From Thermothielavioides terrestris NRRL 8126 (Eukaryota; Ascomycota; Sordariomycetes; Sordariales; Chaetomiaceae), in NCBI RefSeq assembly GCF_000226115.1, contig NC_016459.1:2837501-2901500 (forward strand): a stretch of DNA of 64,000 bases. The letters run 5' to 3'. The notes beneath the pieces are model-generated. The model was not told the origin of the DNA, did no database searches, and saw only the letters and a program-made list of their open reading frames with translations. Every line of letters begins with the position of its first letter. Position 1 is the stretch's first letter. The translations under genes were made by a program, and so were the position numbers. Positions 1 to 12,770 of this stretch are shown here, in pieces.

Positions 1-1477
1 GATGCCGTAGATGACGGAGATCCTAAGGAAGGGGGAGGGTGTGTCAGTGGTGGTCTGAAGGAATGAAGGCTGGGTTATGTTTGTCTTGCTGGTCAGGGGG
101 TGCGTAAGGCGAAGAAGGGGTAGCTATACCAGATGTTGAAGAACCACAGGATGGGCTCCGTCGCGGCCAGCACGAACGGGCGGCTGAGGTTGATCTTGAG
201 CAGCTCGAGCGTCGAGATGCGCTGGTCGTGGCGGCACCACCACCGGTCGTCGCCCGTCTCCTTGCGCATGCGGGCCGCCTTCTTCTTCAGCAGCGCCGGG
301 GCGTACGTCTCCTTCACCAAGGCCAGCATCAACACTGCAACGCCGGCCAGGATTAGGGCCAACCAGTTTCCCCACCGCCAGCCCAGGTTCTCGTACACAA
401 AGCCGCCGATCAGGGGCCCCGTGACCGGCCCGTTCAGCGGCGCGATGCTGTATATCGACATGCACAGCGCGAGCGACTCGCGGCCGGCGATGTCGACAAC
501 GGTGCCGGGGCTGTTCGAAATCATGGCCGCGCCAAACAACGCTCTGCGTCCGCCGTCAGCCGAGTCCGAGCCCCAAAACCTCATCTCCTTGCTCATAATA
601 ATAACATATCATTCTACACCCCTTCCTTACGGGCGGCGTGTTGCGAACGTACCCAAAGAACCGCACGACCACCATAGCCGCCAGGCTCTGCGCCAGCGCG
701 CACGGCACGATCAGGACGACGAACACGCCCATGCAGACCAGGTACACGACGCGGCGGCCGTAGAGCTCGCTCATGGGCGCGACCACGACGCTGCCGGCGG
801 CCAGGCCCAGCAGGTAGCTGGTCAGGCCGAGGGTGGCGACGCTGCGGCTGGCGACGCCGAACTCGGCCATCAGCCCCGGGATGGTGGCCGTGTAGCTCGT
901 GCTGTACAGCACCACCACCCAGCTGGCGTACGACACGGCCAGGATGGTGTAGCCGCGGTACCAGAGCGGCCTGGTCTTTTGTCTCAGCGAGCGGCGGGGG
1001 GGTGGGGTGTGGCAAGGGGGAAGGGAAGGAAAGGGGTGAGGATAATTACCAGTTGCGAGGGTTTTCTGGGTCGTCGTCGTCCAGCGTCACTTCGAAGTCT
1101 GGCGGGCGGGAGGCGGCCGAGGTGATGGACGTGCGGGTGCGGGCGAGGCTGAGGGCGTGGTCTGGGCCTAGTCCATGGCTGGCAGAGTTGTTGTTGTTGT
1201 CGTCGTCGTCGTCATCGCCGCCGTCATTGTCTGGTGAGGAGGGCCCGATCCGCTCGGCGGCGGAGATGGTCTGGCCGAGGGCGTGCTCGAGCGGCGAGAG
1301 CGGGTCTGTGTGAGTCGAGGAGGAACGGGAGCGGGACGGGGTGGAGGAGGAGGTGGTGGTCTTGAAGTGGGCGTCGATGCGAGACTCCTTGTCGGGGAGA
1401 CTCTGTTCAAGCGTTGTGCTCGAGGTGTCCCCGGGAACAGGTGCCTGTTTCTCTAGGTCTGGTACTTCTCGTGCCAT
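1..1477 (-). CDS. MFS transporter, DHA1 drug/polyamine type, 5' part only
   Basis: This is the N-terminal part of a proton-coupled major facilitator exporter of the plasma membrane; the 3' end lies beyond base 1. The model is exons 1477-1050, 970-653, 543-130 and 22-1, all with GT-AG junctions, giving 394 residues in the window. The start is the first Met followed by a long hydrophilic tail rich in Ser, Asp and Asn. The tail ends in the fungal MFS signature ENPRNW just before helix 1. Later come a motif-A-like segment (SELYGRR) and a motif C segment (GPVTGPLIGG), both typical of drug:H+ antiporters. The last exon continues as ISVIYGI, as expected at the start of the second six-helix half. Substrate cannot be told; polyamines, azoles or toxic metabolites are usual for the family. 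It is divergent to the GH43 gene across a 1.9 kb spacer. Confidence 0.9.
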
Positions 1478-3352
1478 AGTCACTAGTGACTTCGGTCCGG
1501 GCTCTGCGAGCAGCGAGCCTGAGGGCAACAAAATTTTACACTTCAGGGACACCACGCGGACGCGTCCACACGATAATTCCCAAGGCAGACACAACCATAC
1601 CACGGCGGATGGGGGAAAATAAGTCCTTGATAGTGCAAACGCTTACAAATCGAGTGTTCACTAAACGGGAGTCGTATCAAGCGCGTGAGATGTCCCAACA
1701 ACAGCCGCGGCGCAACAACAGTGGGAATCAGACTGGAAAAGAGAGATGAGCCAGCAAGTGATCCCTCGCAAAGGGGGGGTCTCCTTCTCGGGAGTAAGCC
1801 GGACCCAAGCCGGGTGCGGGTCTGCAGAAAGGGTTCGAGCCGAGCTACGCGCCATGAGAGTCGGATGGCGGCACCCGGTGCCGACCCTCCTTCAACCCCG
1901 ATCGCCCGCTCCCTCTGCGCAACTGTGTAGTCTAGTGCATACGACTGCAGTGGAAAGCGCATGTGTTCGATTCTCGTCTTCCCACTTTTCTACCCTCTCT
2001 GGCCGAGGAAAAGAAGGCCCTTACCACGGCGCCAGCGGGGGGTTGGCCGCCTGCTTGTTGGAGGGCCCATCTTGAGGGTGGAGGCACCGTGTTGGTTCGG
2101 AAGACTTTACCCCTGTCGAGCCCGCTTCGCGGAGAACTCCCGAATCCTGGTGTTTCTCTCCCGGGTGGAGAAGGCCGACCAGACCGCTGCAGTTGACCGA
2201 CTATGTAGACTTCACAAGGAACCAGAGGCTGCATTTCTCGACCGCGGTATTCGGATGAGAAGGAAACCGCAAGCGACTGGGCTCGGACTGCCAGAGCGCC
2301 ATCCAAAGTACCAGGCATGTAAGCACTCCCACAACACCCCAAACAGAAAAAGGAAATAGGGCAGCCCTCCGATGATGACAAACGCTGTGCATGGGAAAAT
2401 TGGGATGAAAAGTGGGCAAGGCCTCGTGGGGCTCCACCTGCTTTCCAGCACGCAGCGCCCCGGCCTGCCAAGGCATGCAAGGGGGTGGGGCCACGGGCTC
2501 CGCAGTTCGGAGCGGAAGTCGGCACTGCGCGGCTTGCGCTGGCGCTGAGCTAGTGTGGAACGCGGAACGCCGGCTTATCACCGTTGTCACACCGCGGCGT
2601 TCGGCGACCTGTGCCAGAGCGTGCAAATTGGAGCACTACCGGGACCGGAACCGGGCCCTGTGGGGACCGGATGCAGCCCCGAGCCTGACCTCCGTCAGAG
2701 GAAGGCGTGTCCGATGCCAACGTTTGGCACCTACCCACTTGCACACAGTAGACAGCCACCTACCGTCAGTGTTAGGTTAGCCATTCATTGGCTGTTGCGA
2801 CTGGGAGCTTATTCATTGCAACGATTTCCTTCCGGCGGTTCCTCGTGTGTTCAAGAGGCGAATGAAGCTTTGTCCTTTCGACGCCTAGTCCACACTACAA
2901 AGTAGGTAGGTAAGTTGTTCTCCCTGAGAACCTAAACCGTGACCGGAATCAGCCGACGCTTGAGAATGAAATTTAGTGTGTATATACCAAGTACACTGCA
3001 CCGCATTAGCCAAGCTCCTCGCTTCTCAAAGAATGCTACCGCGCCGTTGCGCTGGCCTCTCCTGACGGGATAAAAGCGGGTTAAATATATGGAATACGTA
3101 GTAGCCGGTTCTATTCGACGGCAAAACCTGGTCCACGAACCCGCTGCGCGCTTCGGACCACATTCTCAAACCGGTGGCGGACGAAGAACGAGATGAGTGA
3201 ATATTTGTATAACGGAACCGAGACCCACGCAGCCCTCTCTGTTTCGTTCTCATCATGGACTTCTCGTCGTTGGTGATGATGAGCCTGCGATTGGAGCCGG
3301 CGACCGTGTGAGTGCTGCATGCCTACGGTAACAGACGCAAACACCAAAAAGA
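1478..3352. other. Divergent intergenic spacer
   Basis: This spacer holds the promoters of the MFS gene (minus) and the GH43 gene (plus). The open frames here lack family signals, a credible start or splice structure. A GTTCGATTC segment near 1968 resembles a tRNA T-loop, but no cloverleaf could be built around it. Confidence 0.6.
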
Positions 3353-5011
3353 ATGCGCCACTTCCATGTCCTCGGGTTCTCCCTGCTGGGGACGCTGCTC
3401 TTCCCAGGCGCCACCTACGCAAGCTTGCAGATTGTCCCGGGCGCAACTTGGACGGCCGTGAGCGAATCCCTACCAACCCAGCCCCCATCTCCTCACGCGT
3501 ACACCACCGTATGCTTACACACCTCTCGCAGTCCAACGGTGAGCACCTCAACGCCCACGGCGCCGGCGTCATCCGCGTCAACGGCACCTTCTACCTGATC
3601 GGCGAGGACAAGTCGGACGGCTCGGCCTTCAAGAACGTCAACTGCTACTCGTCCCGGGACCTGGTGCAATGGACCTACGAGGGCGCCCTGCTGTCGCGCA
3701 CCGGCTCCGGCGACCTGGGCCCGAACCGCATCATCGAGCGGCCCAAAGTCATCTACAACGACAAGACGGGCAAGTACGTCATGTGGATGCACGTCGACAG
3801 CAGCGACTACGGCGAGGCAAAGGTCGGCGTCGCGGTTGGGGATACCGTGTGCGGAGCCTACAGTGAGTCCTGGTGCTTGACTGTGTTTCGCTGCGAAAAG
3901 GGGGAGTTATGAAATGCTGACGAGTGGCATGCAGAATATCAGAGAAGTTTCCAGCCGCTAGGGTTCGAGAGCCGAGACATGAACTTGTTCAAGGACGACG
4001 ATGGGACAGCATACCTGCTCACGGAAGACGTTCGTGTCTCTCCTATATGCCTTTTCACATTCACAACACACCCCAAGCTCACAAGCCACAGCGCAAGAAC
4101 GGTCTGCGCATCGATAAGCTGACAGCCGACTACCTCGATGTCGCCGAGGCCACCTATCTGTGGAAAGATCACATCGAGGCCCCGGCCATGATCAAGCTCA
4201 ACGGGCGGTACTACATGTTCGGCAGCCACCTGACAGGCTGGGACCCGAACGACAACGTCAGTAGCCCACCGTCTCCCATCATTTTCTCATCAGGCAATCA
4301 CTCACCTCCCCCCAGGTCTACAGCACCTCTACCTCGCTTACATCGGGCTGGTCGGCCTGGGCGACCTTCGCCGACAAGGGCTCCAACACGTACGACTCGC
4401 AGACCAATTACATCCTCAACTTCGGCTCCGCCGACTCCCCCGCCAACATCATGTACATGGGCGACCGCTGGGTATCCAAGAACCTGCAGTCGTCCACCTA
4501 CGTCTGGCTACCCCTAACCATCTCGGGCACGACCGTGACGCTCAAAAACCGCGCCTCCTGGGTCCCCAACGTCAACCCCTCCAGCACCAGCAGCACCTGG
4601 TCCGCGGCCCCGGCGCAGACCAGCTACGACCCGACGGCCAGCGGCGTGGGCACGTACGCCAACTCGGCGCGCACCGTCTCGTGCTCCGCCTGCGCCGGCG
4701 GCTCGGCGGCCGGCTACCTGGGCGGCAGCGCCGACGGGCAGGTGCGCGTGGCCGGCGTGCGCAGCGACGCCGACGTCGTCTCGACGGTGCAGCTGCGCTA
4801 CGCCAACGGCGACTCCACCCCGCGCTACGCCGGCGTGGCCGTCAATGGGGGGCAGAAGATCAAGGTCGCGTTCGAGCCGACCGCCGGCAAGGTCGCGACC
4901 AGCGTGGTGCATGTGCCGCTGCGCAGCGGGAGCGGGAATGAGATCGTCATTGGCGGGGTCGATGGCGGGTGGGCGCCGGATGTGGATTGGTTGGTTGTCC
5001 CTGTTTCTTGA
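3353..5011 (+). CDS. Secreted GH43 glycosidase, exo-beta-1,3-galactanase-like, with C-terminal CBM35-like module
   Basis: The model is five exons, 3353-3457, 3532-3862, 3935-4029, 4092-4256 and 4316-5011, giving 463 residues. Residues 1-23 form a signal peptide (hydrophobic core LGFSLLGTLLF, then ATYAS), so the enzyme should act outside the cell. The body matches the five-bladed GH43 fold of the exo-beta-1,3-galactanase subgroup. Visible landmarks are HGAGVIRVNGTFYLIGEDKS, IERPKVIYN, KYVMWMHVDSSDYG, the EAPAMIKLNGRYYMFGSH segment with its acidic residue, and IMYMGDRW. From about residue 330 to the end the sequence looks like a beta-sandwich CBM35-type module (YANSARTVSC, GGVDGGWAPDVDWLVV). 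The expected role is release of galactose from the beta-1,3-galactan backbone of plant arabinogalactan proteins. The donor of intron 3 (GTTCGT) is weak but keeps the frame. Subfamily and substrate are inferred from remembered family sequence. Confidence 0.88.
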
Positions 5012-6990
5012 AGGGGGGGCGACGCGGGTGATGGACGGGAGGAGGGTTGGTTTTCGAGGGAGATAGGAGAGGCTGCTGGCCTGGTGGCATTCGGCATGAC
5101 ACCGTGTGTTATGTACCCACATTCGGGGTGCTGCTCCGGCGCGTCCATGTACATGCACAGGTGCGTAGGTACACACATACGCCCATACATGGGGAGAACA
5201 TGCTGCACATGCCTGAATGCGTGCTTGGACGGTCCGCTTCAGGTTGCGCCGATGGCCGTGTTATCTTGCCGCGCGTCAGGGCCGGGGCGGGCGGGAAAGA
5301 TTGGATGCAAGACGGCATTCCCGAGACACGGCGGGACAATGTACCCCCTTGCCCGTCCTCCAGCTTTCTTCGGACCTGGCCGAGTCATGGAGCCCAGCCG
5401 CATGTCTCAGCAGTGGCGTCGGACTGCGGCCGTTGCCTGAACAAAGCTGAAGGGGACGCAACTTGTACTGTACCGCCGCTTTGAGAGAGGGCGCTGAAAC
5501 GGAATTGCTGTTTCTGATTTCTCGAGACGCGCAACAGGTTTAGGCCGCCCACCGGCTCCGCTTGGTTTCCAGGTTCCTTTCGCCCGTTTCTGGTCGGGGT
5601 TGCGGCCGTTAACTACAAGGTTACTACTGTAATATGTAGGCAAAAGAAGAGATGGAGGGGGAAGGTGAGATGAATCGTGTAGTTGGTGCTGGCTTCATCA
5701 GGCGTCTTGTTTTGTGCTTGCAGACCCAAGCGGGCCGTCCAGCCCCTGTCCGCCTGCTGGATCAAGTTCCCCCACACCACGCTAGCGTTAGTTTACATGC
5801 TTGGCAGGGCTGCAGGAGCTACAACTTGGGACGGACAATCTCCGCTGAGCGGGCACGAAACTAAGACAAGTATTCCGTAGAGACACGCGAGGGCACAGTT
5901 GGTGCGACCGCAGCTGCCGGGTCCGAAGTTGTGTGTAGCCCCAGCTGCGCAGCGCATTGCAGAATCGCAGTGCTCCGAACGACCAACACTGCGGTTGGTG
6001 CGACCGAGAGGCCTCTTGACAGCTGCGGTGCATCAAGACAAGCGGACTGTGGAGTAGTTACGTGCATCCCTGATGCACCGAGATGTTCACGAACCAACAC
6101 AACCTTATCCAGACAGGAGAGTCTAATGTGGCCCTGTCTTTCATTGTGCGCGGACCCGGAGATGAAAACGGAATATAGACCAAATCCGAATCCAGCAGTA
6201 TGCAGCGTCAGTAGATCGGATAACGAGTCATCGGATGCCGTTTACGGAGCGGTAGTACACTAGTGGAGGGACAGGGCGGGCTGACACGACGGCAACCGGG
6301 GTAAGCTGCGGTCTGGGTTGTGCGTTCCGGCGTGCTGGGAAGGACATCGGGTAGGTTGCTGTGGGTGTGCGGTGTTTTCTGCACTGTCCACAGTGTTGTG
6401 GAGAAGGAAGGACGGTTGGAGAAGGCTGGTTGGCTCATGCTGGGTCGAGAGGGCGTGATCAACAGCGTCGACCTGCAGCTTGCATGACCGTGATAATGCC
6501 TTGCTTGATTCACACCGTCGCACGGCTGAGCCACACCGCCAGCTTACCCATGTTTGGGTCTCGAACGACTGGGCTGGGTCCTGGATCTTTCCGACTGACG
6601 GAGTGCCGTTCAACGGGAACTGGCGTCAGCCCCCAAGATTCCAGGTAATTTATCTTCAGGTGGTTGCAGTCAATGCTTCGTGCGGCGTCATCGCCGTGCT
6701 GTGGCTTTCGGGTTCGTCTGGGATTGCGTCTAGTATGTGCTTCCTTGCTCTCCCGACCCGAAAGCAAGCGTTCGCATGACTGTCTATTATATACGGAGGT
6801 GTATCCGTTCTGGGCTCAAAACGCGCATCATCGTGCCTGGTGTCGGACATGGATGAAACAATACGCCCCCTCCTATAGATAGAAGCCGTCGATCCACAAC
6901 CGACTTGACAAACGACACAACTCACCGCCTGGTGCTGCCCTTGCCAGCATTCAACTCCAGCACCCGAGTTTCCTGCCGGGGGTCCTTCAC

Positions 6991-7006
6991 GTATACTAGG
7001 TAGTGT
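6991..7006. repeat. Dispersed 16-nt motif, copy 1
   Basis: The 16-mer GTATACTAGGTAGTGT occurs here and again, identical, at 18583-18598. A 13-nt variant lies at 7293-7305. Confidence 0.6.
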
Positions 7007-7284
7007 CCGATGTATGTAAGTACACTATGTACCGACCCAGCACATTGGGGAGCCCTGAGCGGCCCGGGCGAGACAACAATCTCACTTTGGCGGGCATCTG
7101 CAGGAACCTGCAGGAGAGAGCGCGCCATCTTCTTGGCTCCTTGCTGCCCTGCCGCTCCTTGTTCGGATGAAGCCGTGTCTCCGAGATCACTGCACGGAAA
7201 TATTCCGTACCGTGATAGTGTAGCGGAAAGGCAGCCAGCCGAAAATGGTCCTTCAACCTTTCGCTCCCGGTCTTTTCACAGATA

Positions 7285-7330
7285 CCCTACACACTAGGTA
7301 GTGTAGTAGTGTAGTGTACACTACACTATG
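7285..7330. repeat. GTGTA/TACAC-rich imperfect inverted repeat
   Basis: Units of TAGTGTA and its complement TACACTA alternate here, with TAGTGTACACTA near the centre, so either strand can fold on itself. It contains the 13-nt variant of the dispersed 16-mer. Function is unknown. Confidence 0.5.
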
Positions 7331-8934
7331 TAAGGTATGTCGGCAGGTTGATCCACACGAGTATTCCATGCAGATATCTGGTCTGGTGCGTTAGTTACCC
7401 CGCTATTCAGTGTAGTGTACGGATTCAGGTACTGCTCTCACGCCCCACCACCTGCTGCGGGGCGTTAGAATGTCTTGCAGTTCTCACTTCAAGCCGAAAT
7501 GGCAGGGGCCGGCTTGGCGCTTCCGCGACACGCGGCTGCAGCCAGGTTCAGCGAGTCCGACACTGTGATTTTCTTTGTCTTTTTTCGTTTTCTGCTGCTC
7601 CGTTTTGGTCTCGAGTCGCTTACTAAACAGAACGCCTTGACTTGACTCTCACATTGCCGCGCAGATCGTTGCAGCCGGGTCTGCATTTCTTGAGGGCCCT
7701 GGAATGGCCCCTGATGGAGGGGCAGCGAGCTGGGGCTGCCCCTGAACAAGCTTCGCTGAGGAAGGGATGGCATGGACAAATCATCCAATCATGGGGCCTT
7801 TCCCCCTGTCACATGGGAGTGGGCTTCCCCATCCAGCTGTCTCCACTCGGCAGCCACGAAACACGAACTCGATTCGTCCCGGAAGACAACCCAAGATGCG
7901 CACCACGCACACAAGTACACGATAATCTCGCTGGTATTATGGAGGTGGCGGGGTGTCTGCAAGTCGGTAATCGGTACACACCGTTCGTTTGCCTTTGTCT
8001 TGATGTACACGAAGAATGAGACGAGACGGTGATCAAAGTAAGCGATGCAATACACAGCAATTGCTATGTAACTTCACATACACCGGATTAATTACCAGGA
8101 TGGAAGGGTCCATCCATCAGACACTTATCACTCCACATGAATCTACTTACCCTCCTGTCTCAGAAAAAGGAAAGAATCGGCTTCATGCCCGCGCGGTCGA
8201 AAGAGAACAAGAGTCAGTCCAGGTTTTCATAATTTAGATTTGAGCCCGGCGTGGCTCTTCATTTAGTCATGCATTCATTATATTTCAGGTACTTACTAGT
8301 AGTATTTTGTCCAAGCAGTAGCGTTCTGTGGTATGTTCTCTTAAGGTTCTGCTTTTGTCGAGTGCCCCACCTGCAGCGCAGACGGACCTGGCCAGGGACT
8401 GCGCTAGCGCAGGACCGGCTGTCTTGGCTCCCTTTCTCCGTTTCCTTGCATGCTGGTCCCAGGCCAACCGCCATGGGAGACAACTGCAAAGTGTGAGACT
8501 TGCAAGCTGCCCCACACCTTTGGAGCTTCTCATGTTCCATTGTTATTGTTAATCAGCAGACGTGACTGATAATTTCCTCTCCCGTCAGCCATTATTGGAA
8601 CCCTTGTGAATAGTACATACAACTCGTGAGAAGCAACGCTGTGGCATCCCTACAACGTGCCTCCTCACTGCACCAGGTACGGATGGGCAGTTACACTCGG
8701 TAACCAAGCCCCAGGAACAGCCGTCAGATGGTTGCGTGCGGTGCGCTCCCCCCAATGCGACACCCCCCAACCGGAAGTTTTGTGGAGGGCCCACCTTGCG
8801 CCGCTGACCCGCGCTCCCCTTCCAACATCATCCGCCCAAGCGTCCCAAGACACCCAAGACACCCAAGACACGCAGACTTCGCATTCATTCAGCCATCCTC
8901 AACCCACCACTTCCGTTTCCTAACAACACGCAGG

Positions 8935-8972
8935 CACACACACACACACACGCATACACACACACACACACT
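8935..8972. repeat. (CA)n microsatellite
   Basis: A slightly interrupted CA dinucleotide run (interrupted by CGCATA). It lies about 600 nt upstream of the RasGAP start. Confidence 0.9.
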
Positions 8973-9565
8973 CACGGCCGCGCTAAATCAGGAACCCAGC
9001 CTGCCCCTTTCATCTGAAGACGCATTGCACCTCGTTAACGTTAGGCTACACATTTATCCTTGGGATTGGTTCTTTTCCTTCCCTCTTCCCCTCTCCCCGC
9101 GCACGCTCCCCCTTTGTGGCGCTCGCTCCCTTGCCCCACTGAAGGCAGTGCATCGGCCCCCCTTCTCGTTCGCGCCAGCCAGGGACGGAGCACGAACCAG
9201 CGCACGAACGAACGAAGCCTCGCCGTCATCCGGCTGGTCCCGAGCAATCCAATTCGATCGATCTCCATACGCACCGAACTCATTACTCCGTACCTGCTTT
9301 CTCTGATTTATCCAGAGAAACCAGCCAGCCCTCGATCGCTGCCTCACACAAAGAATTGCTGGCTAGCGACAGCGCAACCCTCGCCCGCCCAGCTCCCTGT
9401 GCGCCGCACTTCAGAAGAGAGAGGGGGGGAAAAAAAATAAACAGCACTGGTTAAAGGACTCAATCGCGCTTCCGACGCCGGCGCCGACGCTTCGTCGCTG
9501 TTTCTTGAGAGGCTTCGGGCCTGGCAGCCTGACCATCTCCGTAGCCGCTCCTGTCACCCGCCGCC

Positions 9566-12178
9566 ATGTCTGTCATGTTACAGACACCTTCCCGAGCCTC
9601 GACCGCGTCCTCCTCCTCGTTTCAGCCCATATCCCGCCAGAACACAATGTCCTCCTACGATGGCTCGCGGTCCGCCCGCCAGTCAAAGCGATATTCCATG
9701 TCGGCTTTGTACATGTCCATGTCCGCCAATGAGTCCGACCTGGTCATCGAAGACGATCTCGCCAAAGGTGCGCCTGGATGATGGTCTCTCTCTGCCCGTG
9801 CTCGGCTGGATATTGACTGTGGCTACAGCGCAAAAGGTATTGCGGGACCTCAAGTCCAAAATTTCATCGCAGTCAAAAAAGAACTTTGTCCTCGAGAAGG
9901 ATGTTCGCTATCTGGACTCGCGCATCGCCCTGTTGATTCAGAACCGTATGGCCCTGGAGGAGGTGCGTTTCACCACTGTGTATCGAGCGCACAAGCGCAC
10001 TTCATGAGCACTGCTAACGGCGTTGCCAGCAAAACGAAGTCGCAAGCCACCTTGAGGACGCTGCCGAGATGCAGGAGGGCACCTTTCCCAACGACGAGAA
10101 AACTCAAAGATATGGGAATCTCATGTTCCTGCTGCAGTCGGAACCCAGGCATATTGCCCATCTTTGCCGGCTGGTCTCCATGTCCGAGATCGACTCGTTG
10201 TTGCAGACCGTCATGTTCACCATCTACGGGAACCAGTACGAAAGTCGGGAAGAGCATCTGCTGCTGACCATGTTTCAGGTAAGCAGGCCCTCGCTCCCCC
10301 CGGCCGCTACGGCTTTCAGCTGACATGCTCTCTTCAGTCTGTTCTCACGTACCAGTTCGACAACACGCCTGAATATTCCTCGCTCTTGCGCGCCAACACC
10401 CCAGTTTCGCGGATGATGACGACGTACACAAGAAGAGGGCCGGGTCAGAGCTTTTTGAAGTCGGTTCTGGCCGACAGGATCAACAGTCTGATCGAACTGA
10501 AGGACCTGGATTTGGAGATCAACCCGCTCAAGGTCTACGAGCGCATGATCGAACAGATCGAGCAGGACACCGGAAGTCTGCCGGCGTCGCTGCCCAAGGG
10601 CATCACCCAGGAGCAGGCTGCCGAAAACCCCCAGGTCCAGGCGATTATCGAGCCACGGCTGACCATGTTGACCGAGATCGCCAACGGATTTCTGACCACC
10701 ATCATCGAAGGATTGGAGGAAACGCCGTACGGTATCCGGTGGATATGCAAGCAGATCCGCAGCCTGGCGAAGAGGAAATATCCGGATGCTAACGACCAGG
10801 TTATCTGCACTCTCATCGGCGGCTTCTTCTTCCTGCGCTTCATCAACCCTGCCATCGTCACGCCCAAGTCCTACATGCTCATCGATGGGACGCCGGCGGA
10901 GCGCCCGAGGAGGACACTCACGCTGATTGCCAAGATGCTGCAAAACCTGGCGAACAAACCGTCGTACTCGAAGGAGCCGTACATGGCCAAGTTGCAGCCC
11001 TTCATCCATCAGAACAAAGACCGGGTCAACAAGTTCATGCTGGACCTGTGCGAGGTCCAGGACTTCTACGAGAGCCTCGAAATGGACAACTACGTAGCGC
11101 TTTCCAAGAAGGACCTGGAGCTGTCCATCACGCTGAACGAAATCTACGCCATGCACGCCCTGATCGAGAAGCACTCGGCCGAGCTCTGCAAGGACGAGAA
11201 CTCGCACCTTTCCATCATCATGGCCGAGCTCGGCCCCGCACCACCCCAGGTTCCGAGGAAGGAGAACAGAGTGCTGAACCTACCGCTGTACAGCAAGTGG
11301 GAGACCGCCATCGACGACCTGACCGCCGCGCTCGATATCACCCAGGAGGAGGTATATTTCATGGAGGCCAAGTCGATCTTCGTGCAGATCCTGCGGACCA
11401 TCCCTCAGAACTCGTCGGTGGCGAAGCGGCCTTTGCGTCTCGAGCGCATCGCCGACGCAGCCGCCACGTCCAAGAACGATGCGGTCATGGTGCGCAAGGG
11501 CATCCGGGCTATGGAGCTGCTGAGCCAGCTGCAGGAGCTCCGGGTCGTCGACAAGAGCGATGGCTTTGGCCTGCTCCGCGACGAGGTCGAGCAGGAGCTT
11601 CAGCACCTCGGCTCGCTCAAGGAGGGCGTCCTCGCCGAGACGCAGAAGCTCGAGGAGGTGTATAAGACGATCCGCGACCACAACACATACCTGGTCGGCC
11701 AGCTCGAGACGTACAAGAACTACCTGCACAACGTCCGCAGCCAGAGCGAGGGCACGCGCCGGAAGCAGCAGAAGCAGCAGGTCTTGGGCCCGTACAAGTT
11801 CACGCACCAGCAGCTCGAGAAGGAGGGCGTCATCCAGAAGAGCAACGTGCCGGACAACAGAAGGGCCAACATCTACTTCAACTTCACCAGCCCGCTCCCT
11901 GGCACCTTTGTCATCTCCCTGCACTACAAGGGTAAGTCTTCATTCTTCCTGGGCTATTGACGTTGATATGACCTAGTCTGGCGTCCCAGTTGTTGGCTAA
12001 CCGATATACGACGCCAGGACGCAACCGCGGCCTGCTCGAGCTGGACCTCAAGCTCGACGACCTGCTCGAGATGCAAAAGGACAACCAGGACGACCTCGAC
12101 CTGGAATACGTCCAGTTCAACGTGCCCAAGGTCCTCGCGCTGCTCAACAAGCGGTTCGCCAGGAAGAAAGGGTGGTAG
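9566..12178 (+). CDS. gap1: Ras GTPase-activating protein, IQGAP-type RasGAP (Gap1/GapA family)
   Basis: The protein should speed GTP hydrolysis by Ras and so switch off Ras signalling in polarity and morphogenesis. The model is exons 9566-9767, 9829-9962, 10030-10278, 10338-11931 and 12018-12178, giving 779 residues. The N-terminal 70 residues are Ser-rich and likely disordered. A short coiled-coil-like stretch follows ([19 protein letters not shown]). The RasGAP domain runs from about residue 130 to 480, with an [13 protein letters not shown] segment near 215 and the family signature [12 protein letters not shown] near 360. The C-terminal third matches the RasGAP_C region of IQGAP relatives ([23 protein letters not shown], then an acidic [21 protein letters not shown] end). 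No IQ motifs or calponin domain are seen, which fits S. pombe Gap1 and A. nidulans GapA rather than a true IQGAP. A Ras-like gene lies 25 kb away; no link is implied. Confidence 0.92.
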
Positions 12179-12744
12179 GGCGCCCGTTCTCGTCGTCCTT
12201 TCCTGCCTGCCTGGCTGGGGCGGGTGCGGTCTCGACCACGGCGGCGGCAGCACCAAGGCCAACGGCGCCGCGGCCAACGCGGCGGCTGCTTGTATCACTG
12301 CCTTGTGGTTTATGCGCCATGTGCCTGTTTTTTCCATCATTTCCTCTCCTCTTCTATCTGCGGCGCGGATTCTGCGCAAGGGAGGTTCTAATCGGCGTTT
12401 GATGTTTACGACTGTAAGGGTTCAAGTTGAGTTATTCATGTGATATTGGGTTCTGGGGCCGGCTGGGCAGGGGCGGAGGATGGGTTGATCTCCTTCCTTC
12501 CCTTCCTGGGGCTGTTTTTCGTCTGTTGCTGATGTCGTCTGGTGCTGTTGCTATCATGTCCGGTTCTGTTGCCCCGATGTACGGCCGGGATGGCCACCCC
12601 TTGATACCACTGTTGCTCTTGTGTTTTTCTCTACTGTTGCGACAACCGCTGTTCTAGTCACAGCTGCAGTTCCCGCTCCTCGTGTGTCTTTCCTCCGTGT
12701 TTCCACTTTACTCCTTGATTCCGGTGCTTGTGGTTAACGGCGGA

Positions 12745-12770
12745 TACACACACACACACACACACCCACA
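12745..12770. repeat. (CA)n microsatellite
   Basis: A short CA run that grades into CCCACACATGCGCACACA, about 570 nt past the RasGAP stop codon. Confidence 0.85.

Larger units (their letters stand above)
5012..9565. other. 4.5 kb intergenic spacer
   Basis: No gene could be supported over this long stretch. Its reading frames are short, lack domain signals and do not splice together sensibly. It holds GTAC- and TAGTGTA-rich short motifs (see 6991-7006 and 7285-7330) and a CA microsatellite at 8935-8972. From about 9050 a pyrimidine-rich stretch probably belongs to the promoter or 5' leader of the RasGAP gene. Confidence 0.6.

Noticed and set aside
133..1125. Plus-strand frame of 330 codons across the MFS gene
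   Set aside because: It is antisense to the MFS exons, where motifs and splice sites are clear. GC-rich third positions open the opposite frame.
1900..1990. tRNA-like B box (GTTCGATTC)
   Set aside because: No acceptor stem, D arm or anticodon arm could be paired around it.
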